From Streptomyces sp. NBC_00425 (GTDB lineage Bacteria > Actinomycetota > Actinomycetes > Streptomycetales > Streptomycetaceae), in contig NZ_CP107928.1 of assembly GCF_036030735.1 (NCBI RefSeq), forward strand, positions 6,138,001-6,202,000: a stretch of 64,000 nucleotides of DNA, read 5' to 3'. Positions 63,754 through 64,000 of this stretch are shown piece by piece. The notes under the pieces were generated by a model. It did no database searches. It saw only the letters and a list, made by a program, of their open reading frames with translations, and was not told the DNA's origin. The position numbers and the translations under genes are program-made. Within the stretch, counting starts at the first letter, position 1; each line of letters starts with the position of its first letter.

Positions 63754-63787
63754 ACGGCGGGTCACCGGAGAACCGGTGACCCGCCGT
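63754..63787. terminator. Perfect hairpin between convergent VWA and rodlin genes
   Basis: ACGGCGGGTCACCGG (63754-63768) pairs perfectly over 15 bp with 63773-63787, loop AGAA. Confidence 0.92.
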
Positions 63788-63808
63788 CGCGGTACGTCAG
63801 GCTGCGGC

Positions 63809-64000
63809 TCAGCCGTTGGCCGCGCCGTTGCCGGCGAGCACGGAGATGTCGTCCAGGATGTGCGACAGCGGCTCGTCGCCCTTGGCCTGGGTGCTGTTCT
63901 CCACGCACTGCTGGTTCTGCGGGGAGGACAGGACGTTGATGTCCTGGACGTTGATCGGGACGGCGCCGACGAGGCCCTGCAGCCCGAGCTTGGCGGGCAG
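63809..64000 (-). CDS. Rodlin protein, C-terminal part; 5' end outside the window
   Basis: 63 C-terminal codons are visible: a hydrophobic stretch, [38 protein letters not shown] and [12 protein letters not shown]. The NVQD...QNQQC...ENSTQAK pattern is, from memory, that of RdlA/RdlB, secreted proteins that arrange chaplin fibrils into rodlets on aerial hyphae and spores. Chaplin and further rodlin genes can be expected beyond the right edge. Confidence 0.85.
   Translation of the reverse strand: MPAKLGLQGLVGAVPINVQDINVLSSPQNQQCVENSTQAKGDEPLSHILDDISVLAGNGAANG

Overview
The window is a piece of a Streptomyces chromosome. The DNA is about 70% G+C or more, third codon positions are almost all G or C, GTG starts and 4-bp GTGA/ATGA gene overlaps are frequent, and secreted proteins, LacI/TetR/GntR/AraC regulators and large hairpin terminators abound. 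A rodlin gene, a protein of the hydrophobic sheath of Streptomyces aerial hyphae, enters at the right edge. From memory the gene order resembles the S. coelicolor SCO2776-to-SCO2718 interval with local insertions; this was not checked by alignment.

Left part (1-9 kb): the beta subunit of an acyl-CoA carboxylase (partial), a divergent TetR regulator with two matching palindromic operators, an acyl-CoA dehydrogenase and a TesB thioesterase form a short-chain acyl-CoA (branched-chain amino acid) block. Next come a phosphatase-like gene and, divergently, an overlapping ureohydrolase/ThDP-enzyme pair that may act on arginine-derived guanidino compounds. Secreted and envelope part (9-23.6 kb): endonuclease I, a GT39 membrane glycosyltransferase with a glycine-rich region, a class A beta-lactamase-fold protein, a double-length ABC exporter, a small secreted protein, an S37 peptidase, a Tat-exported GH3 hexosaminidase, and an atypical EPSP synthase followed by a GNAT acetyltransferase.

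Sugar and accessory part (23.6-39 kb): an uncharacterised LacI-linked catabolic cluster (two TIM-barrel isomerases, a Gfo/Idh/MocA oxidoreductase and a DUF993 aldolase-like protein), a YefM-YoeB toxin-antitoxin pair, two small overlapping genes opposite two tandem mini-GntR regulators, an alpha/beta hydrolase, and a ribose operon rbsR-rbsA-rbsCB-rbsK-rbsD in which permease and binding protein are fused. Core part (39-48 kb): an SH3-like secreted protein, RecD2 helicase, citrate synthase, a long gene-free gap, copA/copZ with a CsoR-type operator, and a zinc alcohol dehydrogenase.

Right part (48-64 kb): a BldC-like small regulator with phased direct repeats upstream, an AraC regulator, a myo-inositol catabolic cluster (IolE-like dehydratase/isomerase diverging from iolC, a Cgl0159-type aldolase candidate, iolB, iolD, mmsA), a lipoprotein, an 881-residue fusion of an exported peptidase-like hydrolase to an ABC ATPase with its permease, a VWA-domain lipoprotein, and the rodlin end. 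No tRNA, rRNA, CRISPR array, integrase or transposase was seen.
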